64,000 nt of DNA. Source: JAFDZV01 sp964455525. GTDB lineage: Bacteria; Bacteroidota; Ignavibacteria; OLB7. Positions 1 through 9,582 of the stretch are shown one piece after another. The stretch spans positions 124,001 through 188,000 of the forward strand of contig CAYVWR010000001.1 of assembly GCA_964455525.1 (NCBI GenBank), written 5' to 3'. Both the position numbers and the translations under genes were made by a program. The stretch's first letter is position 1. Every line of letters starts with the position of its first letter. A model generated the notes under the pieces. That model was given only the letters and a program-made list of their open reading frames with translations, did not search any database and was not told the origin of the DNA.

Positions 1-1055
1 AATTCCGTACTGATTTCCTTTGTCGATAGATTTCGCCGAAGGAATTCACAGACCCGTATCTCGGCTGGGGTCAGAGCGGGAAATTCCTTCATCAGCACGA
101 ATTTGAATTGTTCCCGCTCGGCATAGAGGTGCCCGATACGACGCTGCACCGCAGGATTTTGAAGTTCCGCCCCGATCCGTACCGCCTTCCTGAAATATTC
201 CAGCGCCCGGCCATCGTCCCCTTTCTCTTCGTACATGGTTGCCAGCGCATCATACACCTCCTTTTCCATACGACGATCTTTCATCTGCTGGAACATGGAA
301 AGTGCTTGATGGTATAGCGGTTCTGCCATCTCGTAGTTGGCGGCAATTCTTTTACACTCTCCCCTATACATCAGCGATTGCGCTTCGTAGAGTCGTCCGC
401 CGCTTTTTCGGGCCATTTCCGCAACACGGAGAAAATACTGCTGCGCCTTGTCGAGATCGCCACACGACATGAATATCATGCCGATATTGATAGATATAAC
501 GGCCATTCCTTCCCCATCGTTATCCGGGACAGCAGCTATCTCCATGGCACGATGGCCGTATGCAAGCGCCTCGTCGTATTCCTGTTGCGTGGCATAGATA
601 CTGCCAATATTGCTCAACGTTTCGGCTTCATCGGCTCCACTGCCATTGGTACGATGAAGTTCAAGCGCTTCATTAAAAAATTCGAGGGCACGCGCAAAAT
701 CCCCCATATTCCCGTGTACAAGGCCAAGTTCATTAAGGATACGGCCTACTGTCAGATTATCGCCGATGATACGCGCATGATGAATGCTACGAAGGAAGTG
801 ATCGACGGCAGCAGGGTAGTTGCCAAGCAATCTCTGGCATGTACCAACACAGCCAAGGAAAATGGCAATCATCCGATCGTCATGCAGATGAAGGGAACGC
901 TCATAACACTCCAAGTAAACATGCATTGCTTCTTCAAATCTGCCGGAGGCTTTAAGCCGGTTGCCCTGCTCCTGGCATATCTGCATGGTCACAGGTTCTT
1001 CAGAGGACACCGATGTCCTCCCAGACCCCGTCGCGGTTACAGTGGGTGATGTCAT
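1..1055 (-). CDS. TPR-repeat protein with C-terminal LuxR-type helix-turn-helix (partial, C-terminus off the left edge)
   Basis: The minus-strand frame is open from ATG 1055 (stop upstream at 1065-1067) to base 1, giving 351 residues with no stop, so the gene continues to the left. After a polar N-terminus come about six TPR-like helical repeats (for example FARALEFFNEALELHRTNG and the repeat around GRALEYFRKAV). The visible C-terminus reads LTPAEIRVCEFLRRNLSTKE, the start of a GerE/LuxR-type DNA-binding HTH. TPR proteins ending in such a domain are common one-component regulators in Bacteroidota and Ignavibacteria; the ligand is unknown. No signal peptide is seen, so it is probably cytoplasmic. 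An internal ATG at 986 is an alternative start. Function is inferred from domains only. Confidence 0.8.
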   Translation of the reverse strand, partial: MTSPTVTATGSGRTSVSSEEPVTMQICQEQGNRLKASGRFEEAMHVYLECYERSLHLHDDRMIAIFLGCVGTCQRLLGNYPAAVDHFLRSIHHARIIGDNLTVGRILNELGLVHGNMGDFARALEFFNEALELHRTNGSGADEAETLSNIGSIYATQQEYDEALAYGHRAMEIAAVPDNDGEGMAVISINIGMIFMSCGDLDKAQQYFLRVAEMARKSGGRLYEAQSLMYRGECKRIAANYEMAEPLYHQALSMFQQMKDRRMEKEVYDALATMYEEKGDDGRALEYFRKAVRIGAELQNPAVQRRIGHLYAEREQFKFVLMKEFPALTPAEIRVCEFLRRNLSTKEISTE

Positions 1056-1067
1056 TGGGTATACCTA

Positions 1068-1611
1068 CCAGATCTACGGGGGGATGAATATTATCGGGCG
1101 CCGCCGGATATGCGCTGTAAAAGCCCATGGCAGCATCCGAACCATATACGCAGTCTACAAGGGAACACAACGGAGGGAATCCGCATTGCCCAAATCGTGG
1201 GACGCCCGCAGGAGAAGGGAAGCGCCGCTATTGATAAAGACAAATGAAACCACTCAAACGTCACATCGAAGGCGCTTCTTCATGGATCTACATAGCGGAA
1301 GCAGGGGCAATCCTGGATATGGGGCAGACAGAGACAGCAAGGGAGGTGGCCGGGACCAAGGGTACCGAAATACCCGATCAACCCCATACGATGCATCCGG
1401 CGGGCATGCCGACGATAATTTTCCATGGATGGCATCGCTGGCGGTGAAAAATTTGCGACAGCAGATATCCTAGGTATCATTATGCGCAGCACTCCGAGGA
1501 AATAATGCCCTCTTGAGGCAATCGGTCGGATTCACATCGAGCTGTAGGAATTGTGAGGTGATGTTACCGTATCTCTCAGGCGCTCCACGCCAGGCTATCA
1601 ACGATTACGAC
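1068..1611. other. Gene-free stretch
   Basis: This lies between the divergent start of the TPR/LuxR gene and the terminator of the TonB receptor. Only short, low-quality reading frames occur and none resembles a protein family. The promoter of the TPR gene must lie at its left end, but no clear -35/-10 pair was recognised. Confidence 0.5.
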
Positions 1612-1653
1612 GGCAGGGAGAAGCCAGCCTCTGGCTATTTTCTTCTCCCTGCC
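1612..1653 (-). terminator. Strong hairpin downstream of the TonB receptor
   Basis: GGCAGGGAGAAG (1612-1623) pairs perfectly with CTTCTCCCTGCC (1642-1653), and a smaller CCAG/CTGG stem is nested inside. It lies about 65 bases after the stop of the minus-strand TonB receptor, where a terminator is expected. No long T-run follows. Confidence 0.65.
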
Positions 1654-1717
1654 CCATATGAACACAGCACAGGCCCAACCGCTCAGCGATCGCATGGGCG
1701 TTTTCTATCGGCTTCCA

Positions 1718-4000
1718 TTAGAAACGATAGCCGATCATCAGGCCGCCATAGAAATTACGTCCCACAGCAGGGGCATAATATCGCCCGTCGTTTGCATTGA
1801 ATGCCAGCGTTGCGGCATATCTGGTATCGGCCAGATTATCGGCCCCGGCAAACACCTCGGCCTTGAAGCTGCGCCCAAGATAGGTGCGATAGCCCGCCTT
1901 GGCATTGAACAGAGCATAGGGATCGGTATAGACCTTGTTATTATCCCTGAGCGGGATCTTGTCCACATACTGATAGACCAGGTTCAGATAGGCTCCAATC
2001 TCCAATTCAAAATCGACCCCGGCATTCAACAGGTTCGGCACAGTGCCGGTAATTGTGTTGCCGGAGAAGTCGTTGGTGTCAAGCGTATAGGTATCGAACC
2101 GGGTCTGGTTATAGGCATATGTGACCCACGGACGCAGGAGCTGAATGCCATCGACTGCTCCTTCCGACAGCAGAAGATAGGAGAGGCTGGCCTCAGCCCC
2201 CGTATAGCTGCTCTTGCCAGCATTCACATACGCGGTAACGCCGGAAACGCTCTGCTGAACGAGCGCATCGCTAACGGCCATCCGGTAGAGCGTCACATCA
2301 TAGTTCAGCCGATCGGAGAGAAGGAGTCCGCGGCTGCCGACCTCATAGCTCAGGTTCCGCTCCGGCTTCAGGTCTGTGTTGATATAGCTTGGAAGATTTA
2401 CCCCGGAGAGGGTAAGCTGCCCTGCCGTCGGGGGGAGGAAGCCGGTGCTGAGCTGCGCAAACACCGATATCTTATCATCGAAAACATGCACAAGCGCCAC
2501 TCGGGGGGTTATCGTAGGATCGAATGCCGACGTTCCCGTCAGGTTTGTCTTGAGCATATCAATATTCTCGTAGGAGACGGCATTATAGCTTGCGCCGAGC
2601 GTAAGCGTGGTATTGTCGAGGACCTCCACATCGGCCTGAAGGAATGCATTTGTCTGATAGGCACGCACTTCATTATCGCCGGTGATGGTGCCGGCCTCCC
2701 CGGTGCTTGATATCTGATATGCCTTGGAGACTGTATAATTGGCATTATACTCGGCGCCGAGATTAAGCCTGGTTTGCAGCCCAGCGATTGCTGGCGTGTA
2801 GGTAAAAACCGTACGGCCGCCATATTTTGTCTGCGCCGATCGCGAGAACCGCGGCTCCACCGGGCTGACCTTGGACACATCGGAGGTAAAGACGGTAGTA
2901 ACATTGGAGAACTCCGGAACGAAGTCGAACGAATGCGAGACCGCAAGGCGGGTCAGCTCCTCCTGAAGTCCGATATCCTTGCTGATATAGGCAGGGAACG
3001 CCTTCTCCGGAGCATCCTTCAACGCACTGCTATCCACCTCACCTGCATAATTGTCATCGATAGAAGAATAATTTGCGAGCACTGAAACGCGCTGCCGATC
3101 GCTCAGAAAAAAATCGGAGGCAATCGTCGCAAAATCCTTCTTCGATTCGGAATGTTCCCTGAACCCATCAATCTGCTGATGGCCATAGCTGACGTAGGCA
3201 TTCACCTTGTCGCTACCGGCCATAAACGATGTGGTGGCCCTGACCAGGCCAAACGACCCTGCGGTTACCGACTGATTGATCGACATCTCCCCATACGGCG
3301 ATCGTTTTGTCTGAAGGAGCACCACGCCCCCCAGGTTCGATCCATACAGGCTCGAAGCCGGGCCGCGCACAATCTCTGCCCGCCCGATGGTCGCAAAATC
3401 CACATCCTCAAGCGTGCTTGTTCCATCGGCATCGGTCAGCGGCACGCCATTCAGATAGAGCTTGATGCCTCTGACACTGAAGCGTGAATAGGTACCGATG
3501 CCCCGCACAAGGATATTCGATTGCGATGATGTACTGCGCACATTCATCATCACCCCTGGGACAAGATTCAGCGTATTCTGGAGAAAGACATCATTGCTCC
3601 GCCGGAAATCATTCTCCGTCAGCAGCGAAACCGGAGCCGCCTGTTCGAGCAATCTTCGCTCGGAGGCGAACCCCCGGACCTGCACCTCGCTCAACCGTAT
3701 GTTCGATGGCGCGAGCTGTATATACAGCCCCCCCCCATCCAAGGGAATTGGGACCTCGGCAGTCGTGTATCCTATCAGGCGTACGACAAGCATCGGCAAT
3801 GGATTTGGTGAGGACAGTTCAAAATGTCCCCGGCTGTCCGTAATGGCATGCGCCGTAGTATTGCCAGCCGTAATCACGGCCCCGGCAAGCGGCTCCCTTG
3901 TTTCCTGATCCACGACAGTTCCTCGAACCGTATGTTGTGCCAGGACAACCGCAGGAAAACAGAGACAGATGAATGCAAGGGAAAGTCTCGATACTCTCAT
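1718..4000 (-). CDS. TonB-dependent outer-membrane receptor (iron/heme or siderophore)
   Basis: This 760-residue protein imports an iron compound through the outer membrane using TonB energy. ATG 4000 is chosen over an upstream GTG at 4045 because it follows a good GAGGAG ribosome site and starts a clean signal peptide ending VVLAQ. Next come a carboxypeptidase-D regulatory-like domain (residues about 24-100, HTVRGTVVDQETREPLAGA), a plug domain with VRGIGTYSRFSVRG and RAEIVRGPASSLYGSNLGGV, and a long beta-barrel ending in the aromatic-terminated strand GGLMIGYRF. It is the last gene of the minus-strand run after the ABC importer genes. The substrate is not proven; the HmuT-like binding protein suggests heme, but FRAP/NPNL heme-receptor motifs were not recognised. 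Confidence 0.9.
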   Translation of the reverse strand: MRVSRLSLAFICLCFPAVVLAQHTVRGTVVDQETREPLAGAVITAGNTTAHAITDSRGHFELSSPNPLPMLVVRLIGYTTAEVPIPLDGGGLYIQLAPSNIRLSEVQVRGFASERRLLEQAAPVSLLTENDFRRSNDVFLQNTLNLVPGVMMNVRSTSSQSNILVRGIGTYSRFSVRGIKLYLNGVPLTDADGTSTLEDVDFATIGRAEIVRGPASSLYGSNLGGVVLLQTKRSPYGEMSINQSVTAGSFGLVRATTSFMAGSDKVNAYVSYGHQQIDGFREHSESKKDFATIASDFFLSDRQRVSVLANYSSIDDNYAGEVDSSALKDAPEKAFPAYISKDIGLQEELTRLAVSHSFDFVPEFSNVTTVFTSDVSKVSPVEPRFSRSAQTKYGGRTVFTYTPAIAGLQTRLNLGAEYNANYTVSKAYQISSTGEAGTITGDNEVRAYQTNAFLQADVEVLDNTTLTLGASYNAVSYENIDMLKTNLTGTSAFDPTITPRVALVHVFDDKISVFAQLSTGFLPPTAGQLTLSGVNLPSYINTDLKPERNLSYEVGSRGLLLSDRLNYDVTLYRMAVSDALVQQSVSGVTAYVNAGKSSYTGAEASLSYLLLSEGAVDGIQLLRPWVTYAYNQTRFDTYTLDTNDFSGNTITGTVPNLLNAGVDFELEIGAYLNLVYQYVDKIPLRDNNKVYTDPYALFNAKAGYRTYLGRSFKAEVFAGADNLADTRYAATLAFNANDGRYYAPAVGRNFYGGLMIGYRF

Positions 4001-4185
4001 GTTGCTCCTCGTGAATGAGTGGTCGGAAAATCGGCCAACCGGCACCGATGCCTGCGACCTGCTGTCGAGTGGGATACCATGCAGGGGTAGAGATCAGGCG
4101 TGCCACCGCTTGTGGCAGAAACAGAGTGATATACGAATGGTCCTCCGGTTACCATGGAATTGTCATCATCCCGCCCATACAACCA

Positions 4186-4974
4186 TCATGGCCGATCCTT
4201 GAAAACGATCAGCGGGAATTCCAGATCGTCGCTGGCGATTCTTCGTCCGTTCATCTGATAGAGCGTGCGGAATATCTCGGGAACGATCACCTCCTCCGGC
4301 GCCCCTTCGGCAACACCGGCACCATGATACAGTGCAAGGAGGCGATCGGCATATTGTGCTGCCAGATTGATATCATGCATAACCGCAACCACCACAACAT
4401 CATCGGCAGCGATCGTTCTCAGAACGCCGAGCATATGATGCTGGTGGTTGATATCGAGAAATGTAGTAGGCTCATCGAGCAGCAGATAGCGGCATTCGCC
4501 GTCCGGTTTCTCCCAGATCTGCGCAAGCACGCGTGCGAACTGCACCATCTGTTTCTCCCCGCCGGAAAGCGTGCGATAATTCCTGCGATAAAGGCGCTCC
4601 ACGCCCGCCGCTCTCATCGCAAGAACAGAGATGTCACGATCGCTGGCGGAAGGTCTGACGGAAAAATGCGGATATCGTCCCATCATCACCACCTCTTCCA
4701 CCGAGAGCGGGAAGGGTATCTCCACACTCTGCGAGAGCACCGCCCGAATCATGGCAAGGGATTGCCGATCCTGATCGTGCCGGGAACGTCCACCATAACG
4801 CACGCTGCCGGAGGTAGGAGAGAATTCGTACCCGGCAATCTTCAGGAGGGTAGATTTCCCGGAGCCATTCGGCCCGATTATCATCGAGACCTGGCCAGCC
4901 TTGAAGCGCGTGGAAACTCCGTCCAGAATCGTTGTGCGATCGATAACGTAGCGGATATCGATTACTTCAAGCAT
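4186..4974 (-). CDS. hmuV: Heme/iron ABC transporter ATP-binding protein (HmuV-like)
   Basis: This 262-residue ABC ATPase energises import through the FecCD-type permease encoded just upstream. Visible motifs are Walker A GPNGSGKST (34-42), signature LSGGEKQ, Walker B RYLLLDEPT followed by FLDINHQHH, and the switch histidine in VMHDINLAA. The spacing and the sequence around the Walker B box match the HmuV branch rather than BtuD. ATG 4974 overlaps the permease stop by eight bases (ATGCTTGA), typical of translational coupling; a TTG start at 5043 would add an unlikely N-terminus read inside the permease gene. The HmuV name rests on motif resemblance plus the HmuT-like binding protein. Confidence 0.82.
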   Translation of the reverse strand: MLEVIDIRYVIDRTTILDGVSTRFKAGQVSMIIGPNGSGKSTLLKIAGYEFSPTSGSVRYGGRSRHDQDRQSLAMIRAVLSQSVEIPFPLSVEEVVMMGRYPHFSVRPSASDRDISVLAMRAAGVERLYRRNYRTLSGGEKQMVQFARVLAQIWEKPDGECRYLLLDEPTTFLDINHQHHMLGVLRTIAADDVVVVAVMHDINLAAQYADRLLALYHGAGVAEGAPEEVIVPEIFRTLYQMNGRRIASDDLEFPLIVFKDRP

Positions 4975-6037
4975 AAAAACCACCATGAACGGCCGAGCGC
5001 TTGTGGCGAACGAGTATCCAGAGAAATACCGGTGCTCCAACAACGGCGGTGATGATCCCGATTGGCAGTTCGGCCGGAGCTATCACGATCCGGGTCACCA
5101 TATCGGCAACGATCATGACGATCGCTCCCAGCAACGACGACCCGAGTATCAGGAAACGATTGTCGGAACTCTTCATCATGCGCAGCAGGTGTGGAACGAT
5201 AAGCCCCACAAACCCTATCACGCCAACCATCGCCGTTCCTGTGGCGACGATCAACGTATTGAGCAGGATAATCCGGACCTTGAGCTTCTCGGTATCAATT
5301 CCCAGATATTGTGCCTCGGCCTCTCCAAGCAGCAATGCGTTCAGCCCTTTGGAGTAGCGCAGAGCAAGGAATATCGCTGGAATCGTGATCGCCAGAACGA
5401 TGCAGGCCGCATTCCAATCGGCGCCGGAGAACGTGCCCAGATTCCAGAAGGTGATCGATCGTGCCTGGGGGTCGCGCGCTATATAGGAAAGGAACCCGGT
5501 GGCCCCTGCTGCTGCTGCATTGATGGCAATGCCTGCCAGGAGCATGGTTGCCACACTTACCTTTCCCTGCGACGCTGAAAACCGGTAGACGGTAAGAGTC
5601 GCGGCCAATGCGCCGATGAACGCAGCAAACGGCAGGAGAACCAGCCCGATGACCATCTCGGAAAACGCTCCAAGATGTTTGCCAAGCACAAAGACCAGCG
5701 CAGCCCCAAGCGCTGCCCCAGAAGAGGTGCCGATAAGCCCAGGTTCGACGATAGGATTGCGGAACAACGCCTGCATCAGCGCACCGGAGACCGATAGGCC
5801 CGCGCCAACCGCAGCGCACAGGATGATCCTGGGCAGGCGGATTTCAAAGAATATATTTTCCTGCACCATATTGATGCCCGGCATATGATATATGCCAAGG
5901 CGATCGCCAAGGTATATCCCGATCTGATGATAGGTCAGATCCACGGCCCCCGTCCCGGCCGAGATCACCATAACCACCAGCAGAAGGATGAAAAAGCCCA
6001 TGTAGTATGCACGCACGCCGAATCGGGGACGCCACAT
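4967..6037 (-). CDS. hmuU: FecCD-family ABC permease (HmuU-like)
   Basis: A 356-residue polytopic inner-membrane protein with about ten hydrophobic segments and classic FecCD features: RLPRIILCAAVGAGLSVSG near residue 70, then ALFRNPIVEPGLIGTSSGA, and the C-terminal GFVGLIVPHLLRMM. It forms the translocation pore for iron complexes or heme. Its ATG lies one base after the stop of the binding-protein gene and its stop overlaps the ATPase start, so the three genes form one tight operon. Length and motifs are normal for the family. Confidence 0.88.
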   Translation of the reverse strand: MWRPRFGVRAYYMGFFILLLVVMVISAGTGAVDLTYHQIGIYLGDRLGIYHMPGINMVQENIFFEIRLPRIILCAAVGAGLSVSGALMQALFRNPIVEPGLIGTSSGAALGAALVFVLGKHLGAFSEMVIGLVLLPFAAFIGALAATLTVYRFSASQGKVSVATMLLAGIAINAAAAGATGFLSYIARDPQARSITFWNLGTFSGADWNAACIVLAITIPAIFLALRYSKGLNALLLGEAEAQYLGIDTEKLKVRIILLNTLIVATGTAMVGVIGFVGLIVPHLLRMMKSSDNRFLILGSSLLGAIVMIVADMVTRIVIAPAELPIGIITAVVGAPVFLWILVRHKRSAVHGGFYA

Positions 6038-6038
6038 G

Positions 6039-6911
6039 TTATTGCTGGTGGATGAGGTTCATAAGATTCAGAACGTTCTGTCCCGTTCTCGGCCCCAGAT
6101 AGATCAGATCGTGCTCTTCTACGCGGTAGATACGGTTGTGCTGTGCGGCTGGTGTGAGTGCGACCCCGGGGAGCTTCTTGAAATTCTCCAGCCCTCCGGC
6201 CTTGTCGTAGCCAAAATCGGTAGCAAGGATAATATCGGGCTGGGCGGCGGCAAGACGTTCGGGGCTTATAGGCTTCATCCCCTCGGCAACATCCATGGCA
6301 TTGACTCCACCGGCCCACTCGATCAACGTGGTAGCAGTGCTTTTCTGCCCCACGGCCAGATAGATATTCATCTGCCGACCGAAGTGAATCAGCACCACCT
6401 TCGGACGCCCGGCATAGCGCGTGCGTTCCTCCTCCGCACGCTTCATATCGGCATCCAGTGCCTGGCAGAGCGAATCGGCGCGTGCCCCGGCATGGAACTC
6501 CCTGCCAAGGGTTCGGATAAGCTGCCGGGTCTCCTCCAGCGTATGCGCCTCCGGGAACTGCTGAACGGCGATGCCAACCTTCTGGAGCTGGGCGAGAACG
6601 GCCATCGGCGCCACATTACCATCGTGGAACACAACGGTAGGATTAAGCGATGTGATCCCCTCGGCGCTCAGCAGGCGATGATACCCAACCGTGGGCCGTG
6701 TCGTCGCCTCAGGAGGATAGGTGCTCGAAAGATCGACGCCAACGATCCGATCGCCCCCACCGAGGGCGAAGATGATCTCGGTAAGCTGTTTCGACACGCA
6801 GACGATGCGAGCATCGCGGCCACCGGGCGCATCAGCCTCCTGAAAGCGTTCGCACGACGACAGACAAAGCAGAGCCGTGAGCACAGGGAACACGACAGAC
6901 CATACACGCAT
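6039..6911 (-). CDS. hmuT: HmuT-like heme/iron-binding lipoprotein
   Basis: A 290-residue periplasmic substrate-binding lipoprotein. ATG 6911 follows a G-rich ribosome site and gives a lipoprotein signal with lipobox LSSC (Cys20); a longer frame back to 7091 has no signal sequence at its start. The stretch IVCVSKQLTEIIFALGGGDR, then VGVDLSSTYP and VGYHRLLSAEGITSLNPTVV, closely follows the HmuT pattern and differs from typical BtuF or FecB. It delivers ligand to the HmuU/HmuV-like pair downstream. Assignment to heme is from family resemblance. Confidence 0.82.
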   Translation of the reverse strand: MRVWSVVFPVLTALLCLSSCERFQEADAPGGRDARIVCVSKQLTEIIFALGGGDRIVGVDLSSTYPPEATTRPTVGYHRLLSAEGITSLNPTVVFHDGNVAPMAVLAQLQKVGIAVQQFPEAHTLEETRQLIRTLGREFHAGARADSLCQALDADMKRAEEERTRYAGRPKVVLIHFGRQMNIYLAVGQKSTATTLIEWAGGVNAMDVAEGMKPISPERLAAAQPDIILATDFGYDKAGGLENFKKLPGVALTPAAQHNRIYRVEEHDLIYLGPRTGQNVLNLMNLIHQQ

Positions 6912-7244
6912 AGGAACCCCCTGAATCGTAATGCTGAAGGATATGCAGATCGATTCTCCGGCATTCCAATTCCCACATCCTAGCGGCATATCAAGCGGCA
7001 TGCGGAGCGCCGCGGCCACTACAGAAGGATATGCCCGGAACGGCATCCACAACAGGCAGCCCCCCCACTGGAACAAATCCACTGGGGGCATCCGCTGCGG
7101 AGCATACGGGAACGGGAGGACGGCCGCCGGTTCAGTTCGGCCGAATGGGGTCCGGCATCATTTCCCCGATAGGGTCGGGCTCCCGGCGAGCCGGGAAGAA
7201 GATGCCATAGCTGGGGTATGAGGATTAATATACAGTCGATTGGT
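6912..7244. other. Intergenic leader upstream of the binding-protein gene
   Basis: About 330 bases between the PepSY gene and the hmuT-like start. It holds an imperfect hairpin around 7063-7085 (CCCCCA-C-TGGA against TCCA-C-TGGGGG) and a small TCCCGG/CCGGGA hairpin at 7181-7196. No cobalamin-riboswitch or other known riboswitch core was recognised. It may carry the operon promoter. Confidence 0.4.
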
Positions 7245-8411
7245 TCAGCGAACCAGTTCCTTTTTATCGAGGTTGCCCTGCCGCAGCTCCTGATGGCTGG
7301 CGGCGACGATCGCTGCGGACCCCGCTGCTCTACGTTTTTTTCTCTTCAGACGGTTGATCCAGAGGATCACCCCAGTGATCGGAAAGGTGAACCCCGCCAC
7401 GCAGGAAAGCAACGCGATAATACGCCCGGGAAGCCCTGCAATGGAACCGACATGGATCGGGTAGAATGTGCCGCGCACCTTCTGCCCCAGATTCTGGTCG
7501 CCGAAGCGCCGTACCTCCAGCACGCTCCCGGCATACTGGTCGATAAAGATCTGATCCGATGCCCGCTCGTGCGGGGCATCCTTTGGCATCACCGTTACAC
7601 GCACCGCATCCTCCGGCTCGCGCGCAAGGCCGATCGTATAGAACTCCGCCTTTGGCATTCTCGTTCTGGCAGCGGTAAAAAGTTGCTCGATGGCGACCGG
7701 CGTGCTCCCCTCCCCTACAACCGACTGTGGCAGCCGGGAAGGCTTCCTGGTGGTGCCGGTAACCCAGTAGATACCATCGTTGAACCACTCGAACGACCAC
7801 GCCAGGCCGGTAAACGCAAAGACAAAGAGGAAGAGCGCCGTATAAAATCCGATCACGACGTGCAGATCGTGATTGATCCGTTTCCATCCACCGCTCCACT
7901 TCATCAGCAGCCGTTGTTTCAGGATCTTCTTATTCTTCGGCCACCAGAGCACGATGCCGGTAATCAGGATGAAGAGGAACATCACCGTGCTCACCCCTAC
8001 GATCATCTTTCCTATGTCACCAGCGAGCAGCCAGCGATGGAGCGAAAACATCGTAAAGAAGAATGTGGTCCGGTAGGAATAAAGGCTTATAAGCTCCCCG
8101 GTATAGGGGTTCATAAATGCCTGATTGCCTCCTTTCCCTTCTCCATAATTTATTTCCACCGAGCGTTCTGGATCATCATAGATCTTGACCGACGCAACCT
8201 TGGCATCGGCTACCGACGTGCGCAGATTCGCGATCATCGTATCAATCGCAACGCGCTGCTGGCCGATCTCCACCCGGTAGCGCTCCGGGTAGATGAACAT
8301 CTGCATCTCTTTCTCGAACACAAGCACCGCACCGGTGAAACAGACAACAACGATCACAAGACCGGCGGCAAGGCTCAGGTAGAGATGGATATTTCGGAAG
8401 TATTTTTTCAT
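7245..8411 (-). CDS. PepSY-associated transmembrane protein (iron-reductase-like)
   Basis: A 388-residue inner-membrane protein of the PepSY-TM family (PF03929), often found beside siderophore and heme receptors and thought to reduce or release imported iron. It begins MKKYFRNIHLYLSLAAG (first membrane helix), continues with a periplasmic PepSY-like domain, then SLHRWLLAGDIGKMIVGVST and ITGIVLWWPK, a second helix pair around HDLHVVIGFYTALFLFVFAF, and ends with a helix GFTFPITGVILWINRLKRKK and a charged cytoplasmic tail. Histidines at helix ends (LHRW, HDLH) could bind heme. It precedes the ABC importer on the same strand, supporting one iron-uptake locus. Confidence 0.88.
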   Translation of the reverse strand: MKKYFRNIHLYLSLAAGLVIVVVCFTGAVLVFEKEMQMFIYPERYRVEIGQQRVAIDTMIANLRTSVADAKVASVKIYDDPERSVEINYGEGKGGNQAFMNPYTGELISLYSYRTTFFFTMFSLHRWLLAGDIGKMIVGVSTVMFLFILITGIVLWWPKNKKILKQRLLMKWSGGWKRINHDLHVVIGFYTALFLFVFAFTGLAWSFEWFNDGIYWVTGTTRKPSRLPQSVVGEGSTPVAIEQLFTAARTRMPKAEFYTIGLAREPEDAVRVTVMPKDAPHERASDQIFIDQYAGSVLEVRRFGDQNLGQKVRGTFYPIHVGSIAGLPGRIIALLSCVAGFTFPITGVILWINRLKRKKRRAAGSAAIVAASHQELRQGNLDKKELVR

Positions 8412-8545
8412 ACGTATCAGAAGTATTTATCGCAGCGATCCGGGCTGGCACTCCGGCCGGAACCATGTAACGGAGAAACAGAGACATGGGATCGCAGAGC
8501 TACGCCGCCGGCTCCACCGCTGGGGCGATCGGCAGTTGGGTTCGT

Positions 8546-8582
8546 CTGGAATTCTCAGCGAGAGCATCGCGGAGAACTCCAG
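8546..8582 (-). terminator. Hairpin after the decayed TonB receptor
   Basis: CTGGA-A-TTCTC (8546-8556) pairs with GAGAA-C-TCCAG (8572-8582) with one mismatch. It directly follows the stop of the receptor remnant at 8588. Confidence 0.5.
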
Positions 8583-8587
8583 AGCTA

Positions 8588-9085
8588 TCACAGCTTGAGA
8601 TTGGCCGTCAGGGAGAACATCCTTGGAGCAATCGGGTTGATGCCGTTGTCATCGTGAGCATAGTAGTTGAGGACATCGAACACGTTGGAGACCTTGAATC
8701 GCAGGGTGATCTTCTCGAACTGATATCCGGCGGAGAGATCGAACTGGGCGAAGCTTTCGATCGGCATAAGCTTATAGGTATCGTTGTCCACCGTAACTCT
8801 GGTAGAACGTCCGGGCTTTCGGTAAGGTTTTTTGCCTTCAGACTCGGTATATCATCCCGCTGCGCATAGGCGCTCATATCATAGATATTCACCGAGTTGT
8901 ACCTGGCAATATTATCGTAGGCAATATTCTTGGTCAGGTATGCATCTGCTCCTACAAGCAGTGTATGGGTCAAAAAAAACGGCAATAAACTCCCCGGCCA
9001 GATCAATCTGGCCGCGATACATCATGCCCGGTTCAGGAGAACGTCGGGAAATCCCCGTGGCTGGCAGATGCCAGAGAACGACTAC
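8588..9085 (-). pseudogene. 3' remnant of a TonB-dependent receptor with two homopolymer frameshifts
   Basis: Three minus-strand pieces in different frames together read as the end of a TonB receptor barrel: SPEPGMMYRGQIDLAGEF, then LTHTLLVGADAYLTKN, then TYKLMPIESFAQFDLSAGYQF, finishing with a last-strand-like SLTANLKL. The frame changes at an eight-A run (8972-8979 on plus) and again at a six-A run (about 8829-8834). Upstream of about 9085 the frame meets a stop and no plug or signal sequence is found, so most of the gene is missing. It is either a real pseudogene of the iron locus or, for the two shifts alone, sequencing error in homopolymers. Confidence 0.75.
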
Positions 9086-9512
9086 CGAATATCACCGGGT
9101 AGCTCGGCGATATTCGTGTTGCCCATGCATCTGCATCGCTTGATGGAATGCCTTTCAGGAGTTATATGTACGCACACGGATCAGGAGTATACCATCTGTA
9201 CCGGACGCTTCTTGTATTTGGACCAAGTCCAAGCAACTTACGTAATAAAGTCCCTGTGCGCCATAGTGTATGCCCTGACACTTCACGGTATTGCAAATTT
9301 TTTACATCCGCAGAGGCCGATGGGGGCGATTGCCGACGATCTCGGCGCCAGCACATAGCCATATCGGCAACCGGGGCCATCCGGGCCTGGTTCCTGGCGA
9401 TTATGATGGTTGATCGTTGCGTCTACGCAACGATATTCTGCTGTTCCCCCATATCGTGGGCATACATCATCATCACTGCTGCCCGAAACACCAGAGGGAC
9501 CATATGAAAACG
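9086..9512. other. Intergenic region with a perfect short hairpin
   Basis: No credible gene. ATCGTTGCG (9413-9421) and CGCAACGAT (9426-9434) form a perfect nine-base-pair stem with a TCTA loop, and TTGGACCAAGTCCAA (9218-9232) is a small palindrome that could be an operator. Confidence 0.4.
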
Positions 9513-9542
9513 ATCAGGGGGAGCCGGTTGGCTCCCCCTGAT
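9513..9542 (-). terminator. Intrinsic terminator of the three-domain lipoprotein gene
   Basis: ATCAGGGGGAGCC (9513-9525) pairs perfectly with GGCTCCCCCTGAT (9530-9542) around a four-base loop. On the minus strand it is followed by CGTTTTC and lies about 40 bases after the stop at 9583. Confidence 0.8.
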
Positions 9543-9582
9543 GGGATATCGATAGGCATACGATACGATCCTGTCTCTCCTG

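Noticed and set aside
378..1049. Plus-strand 223-codon frame
   Set aside because: The minus strand encodes TPR repeats and a LuxR HTH over the same bases.
4001..4185. Fur-box in the gap before the TonB receptor
   Set aside because: No convincing 19-base inverted repeat of the Fur type was found by eye.
7063..7085. Imperfect hairpin in the hmuT leader as a riboswitch
   Set aside because: It lacks the conserved core of cobalamin or other known riboswitches.
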